Assembly: GCA_902727935.1 (NCBI GenBank)
Contig: CACVAX010000006.1
Span: 1 to 64,000 of the forward strand
Length of the DNA stretch: 64,000 nucleotides
Direction of reading: 5' to 3'
Origin: an uncultured Sulfurovum sp.
Lineage (GTDB): Bacteria; Campylobacterota; Campylobacteria; Campylobacterales; Sulfurovaceae
Part shown: one piece after another, positions 61,326-64,000 of the stretch
How the letters are laid out: each line of letters begins with the position of its first letter
Position numbering within the stretch: the stretch's first letter is position 1
Notes under the pieces: model-generated
Told to the model about the DNA's origin: nothing
Database searches by the model: none
What the model saw: only the letters and a program-made list of their open reading frames with translations
Made by a program: the position numbers and the translations under genes

Positions 61326-63131
61326 ATGTATTTAAATAAAAAAATTGTTATGTTAGGTTCGCTTATCGTTGCGAATTTACTTTATGGAAGCACCACCAGT
61401 GGAGTGGTTTACGCAACACAACCTGTGCTTGTGGCTGTGGATGAACATGGGAATATCGACACCGATTATACACAAAGTGTTACACTCTCTACAGCAAGTG
61501 CAGGAACGCTAGAAGGAACACTAACCAAAACATTTGTGGCTGGTCGTGCTGCCTTTACAGATGTAAAGTACAAAGCAACAGCTGATAATGAGACCTATAC
61601 ATTAAAAGCTCGTGATGGAATATTAAGCGATGCAACAACAGATAATATTACGTCTGAAGTTATTGCTACGCAGTTAAGTTTTACCACACAACCTAACCCA
61701 ACAGCCATTTTAAGTAGTCGTACAGTAGACTTTAGCACAGACCCAATAGTTAAAGCTGTGGATGCTGATGGATTGGTAGATACGGACTTTACAGAGCTGG
61801 TAACGCTTGGTGAAAATGGATTAGGAACAGGAACGTTTACGAACAATACAGCAACAGCAACAGCTGGTGTGGCAACCTTTACAGGTTTAACACTTAACCA
61901 TAGCACGGCAGAGACCATGCAGTTAACAGCTAATGATGAAGATGGAACAGGGAGTAACTTACCTCTTGGTATGAGTAGTAATATTGTTGTTAGCTCAAAC
62001 GCTGCACCAGTTAATACTTTACCATCAAGCCCAACAGTAGCTGAAAACAGTGCTAATACTATTATTGCAGGTATTTCTATTGCTGATAGTGATGGTGATA
62101 GCCAAACGATTATATTGACTGTGACTAATGGAACAGTAAGTTTAAGTGGTACAACAAGTTTAACCTTTACAACAGGAGATGGAACAGATGATGCTTCTAT
62201 GGTATTTAGTGGAACAGTAGCCAATATAAATATTGCATTGAATAACCTGACGTTTACACCAACAGCAAACTCTACAACAACAGCAACCTTTAATATTCAA
62301 ACTAATGATGGAAAAGGTGGAGTTGATGATGATACCTTAAGCATTAATGTAACCGATCAATTAGCACCAACAGCACCAGTAATCAATGCAAGTAATGGAA
62401 CAAGCATTACAGGAACAGGTGAAGCAGGAGCGACCGTAACAGTGAAAGATGCAGATGGAAATACAATTGGAACAGCAGTGGTAGCTGCTAATGGAAGTTG
62501 GACGATTACACCAACTACAGCCATAGCCAATGGAGTGGTATTAACAGCTACTCAAGAAGATTTGGCAGGAAACACTTCAAGTGGATCAAGCTCACAAACC
62601 GTAGACAGTACCGATTCGGATGCAACATTGACAGCAGGAGATGGTGTGATTGAACCAGTAAAACTTCCAAGTACAGCTGATACAGTAGGTGAAGCAGTTT
62701 CACTCTTTGACTTTACCTTAACCGATAGTGGAACAGGAGATGGCTTTAGCACTGATGTTAGTCAAGTAATCATTCATACCAGTGGAACAGCCGACTTTAC
62801 AAAAGTAACGTGGAAACTAAAGGGAACAGACGTAAGTGATGTGACAGGAACGTATGATGCTGATGCAAATACCTTAACCTTTGCTGGACTAAGCATTAGT
62901 ATTGCTAACGGAACCAGTGAGACCTATACGGTGTCTGGATTCTTTGCAACGCCAACAGGATTAACAAAAAATCAAACGTACATTTTTAGCATTAATGGTG
63001 ATGATGACTTAACCGTAGACCAAACTAAAACAAAAATGAGTGGTACTAACAGTGAAGTTAACAATGGAACAGGAACAAAAATAGATATTTTGGCAACGAA
63101 GTTACGATTTATGGTTTTACCAGCAAATTAA
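61326..63131 (+). CDS. Secreted surface protein 2 of an Ig-like array
   Basis: The 601-residue protein has a signal peptide (about 1-22, ANLLYG). A first Ig-like domain lacks its leading strand (SGVVYATQPVLVAVDEHGNI and on to about 115). A complete copy follows (about 116-220, IATQLSFTTQPNP). A cadherin/Ig-like repeat (about 225-340), an Ig-like repeat (about 345-430) and the SDATLTAG module (about 434-590) come next. It ends ILATKLRFMVLPAN. AAAGGAAATAAAG before the ATG is its ribosome binding site. It is probably co-transcribed with gene 1. Confidence 0.65.
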   Translation: MYLNKKIVMLGSLIVANLLYGSTTSGVVYATQPVLVAVDEHGNIDTDYTQSVTLSTASAGTLEGTLTKTFVAGRAAFTDVKYKATADNETYTLKARDGILSDATTDNITSEVIATQLSFTTQPNPTAILSSRTVDFSTDPIVKAVDADGLVDTDFTELVTLGENGLGTGTFTNNTATATAGVATFTGLTLNHSTAETMQLTANDEDGTGSNLPLGMSSNIVVSSNAAPVNTLPSSPTVAENSANTIIAGISIADSDGDSQTIILTVTNGTVSLSGTTSLTFTTGDGTDDASMVFSGTVANINIALNNLTFTPTANSTTTATFNIQTNDGKGGVDDDTLSINVTDQLAPTAPVINASNGTSITGTGEAGATVTVKDADGNTIGTAVVAANGSWTITPTTAIANGVVLTATQEDLAGNTSSGSSSQTVDSTDSDATLTAGDGVIEPVKLPSTADTVGEAVSLFDFTLTDSGTGDGFSTDVSQVIIHTSGTADFTKVTWKLKGTDVSDVTGTYDADANTLTFAGLSISIANGTSETYTVSGFFATPTGLTKNQTYIFSINGDDDLTVDQTKTKMSGTNSEVNNGTGTKIDILATKLRFMVLPAN

Positions 63132-63154
63132 AATAAGGAAACAAAGGAGAGATT

Positions 63155-64000
63155 ATGCCTATGAAAACGAGTAAGATACCACTCCTTTTAGGGGTGTTGG
63201 TATCTTTACACACTACAGCCATAGCCCAGACCACGATTAGTGGTCTGCGTTACACCACACAACCCATAGTAATAGCAACTGATGAACATGGTAATATTGA
63301 TAAAGACTATGGAGGAAGTGTTACACTTTCCTCTGAAGGTTTAGGTATGCTAGGAGGAACGGTGAGTCAAACAGCTGTTGAGGGGATGGTAACATATAAT
63401 GACATTAACTACAGTGCCATGGCTGATAATGAGTTTTATAGGTTAATTGCCAGTGATGATAATATTAGTGAAGCAAACTCCAGTGGAATAATCTCTGATG
63501 TGGTGGCAACCCAATTAACTTTTGGAACACAACCAAGCCCTTTGGCTTTGACCACAGGGATTGAAGAGCGTTTTAGCGTTGAACCAATTGTCCAAGCCGT
63601 TAATGACCAAGGTTTAGTGGATATTAACTTTAGTGAAATGGTGACGCTTGGACATAATGGCATGGAGAGAGGAATTTTTACTCATAATAGGGTAACAGCC
63701 ATAGAAGGTATTGCAACCTTTACAGGTTTGACTTTTAATTATGACACGACAGCTACCATTGTGTTTGTAGCCGATGACGAAAATGAAATTGGTAGCAATT
63801 TAGCCCAAGCGTTTAGTAGTGCATTAGAAGTCACAGCACCCAAAGAGGAAATCAAAGTCAATTACATTGAAGTTGAAAATCCAACTGATGCACAACATTC
63901 AAGCCGTGCCGAGTTTGATAGTGCTTTAGAGATAGAGATTGAGAACCAAGAGGGTGTTCAAACCATAACGGCACAAATAGGTGAAGAGCAGATTGATATT
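63155..64000 (+). CDS. Secreted surface protein 3 of an Ig-like array (partial)
   Basis: The first 282 codons run off the window. The ATG five bases after AAAGGAG is chosen. A signal peptide (about 1-25, ending TTAIAQ) is followed by an Ig-like domain that lacks its first strand (SGLRYTTQPIVIATDEHGNI). A complete copy then begins VATQLTFGTQPSP. The next segment is different: EIKVNYIEVENPTDAQHSSR, then a repetitive polar stretch. The layout repeats that of protein 2. Confidence 0.65.
   Translation, partial: MPMKTSKIPLLLGVLVSLHTTAIAQTTISGLRYTTQPIVIATDEHGNIDKDYGGSVTLSSEGLGMLGGTVSQTAVEGMVTYNDINYSAMADNEFYRLIASDDNISEANSSGIISDVVATQLTFGTQPSPLALTTGIEERFSVEPIVQAVNDQGLVDINFSEMVTLGHNGMERGIFTHNRVTAIEGIATFTGLTFNYDTTATIVFVADDENEIGSNLAQAFSSALEVTAPKEEIKVNYIEVENPTDAQHSSRAEFDSALEIEIENQEGVQTITAQIGEEQIDI

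Overview
The window is low-GC bacterial DNA, most likely from a member of the Campylobacterota (Sulfurovum/Sulfurimonas-like). The grounds are the gene content and order: rpmJ-rpsM-rpsK-rpsD-rpoA-rplQ, a short MurE next to an Nfu protein, the block tRNA(Thr-Tyr-Gly-Thr)-tuf-rpmG-tRNA(Trp)-secE-nusG-rplKAJL-rpoB-rpoC, and rpsL-rpsG-fusA. rpoB and rpoC are separate genes, not fused as in Helicobacter. The genus is inference; nothing here fixes it.

Layout. 1-2127: a broken left edge (start of an unknown minus-strand gene beside the 3' end of another gene), a SPOR-like secreted protein and a small anchored membrane protein. 2128-5075: the alpha (S13-S11-S4-RpoA-L17) operon with a structured leader. 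5287-9009: a possible 30-residue peptide, a DUF2062 membrane protein, and an nfu-TPR-murE operon facing yaaA. 9077-23429: the tRNA/tuf/secE/nusG/rpl/rpoBC superregion, rich in intercistronic hairpins. 23471-35957: an accessory island lying between rpoC and rpsL, which are normally adjacent in this phylum. It holds two paralogous AAA ATPases under matching palindromic operators, a five-gene cytosine methylase / MutL-MORC-type ATPase / Z1 helicase-like / PD-(D/E)XK / AIPR defence operon, and a Fic-fold protein that lacks the catalytic histidine. 36258-39409: rpsL-rpsG-fusA with leader and intercistronic RNA structures.

39731-46996: a 2160-residue secreted, modular, C-terminally anchored surface protein followed by an outer-membrane beta-barrel protein. 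47115-52797: hisH and hisA split by an inserted ATPase-TOPRIM pair that follows a REP-like palindrome, then prmA and ftsH. 52825-57780: a histidine kinase/response regulator pair divergent from two tandem paralogous lipoproteins. 57798-59486: an AAA-ATPase/PD-(D/E)XK protein. 59848-64000: three tandem secreted Ig-like proteins; the last runs off the window.

Two things deserve most attention. First, in the right-edge surface array each protein ends in a single beta strand that appears to be the missing first strand of the truncated Ig-like domain at the start of the next protein. This suggests head-to-tail assembly by strand complementation, which is a hypothesis. Second, defence-type genes have been inserted into very conserved housekeeping operons (rpoC/rpsL and hisH/hisA). 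One 22-base REP-like sequence occurs, in opposite orientations, at both the rpsL-rpsG gap and the his insertion.
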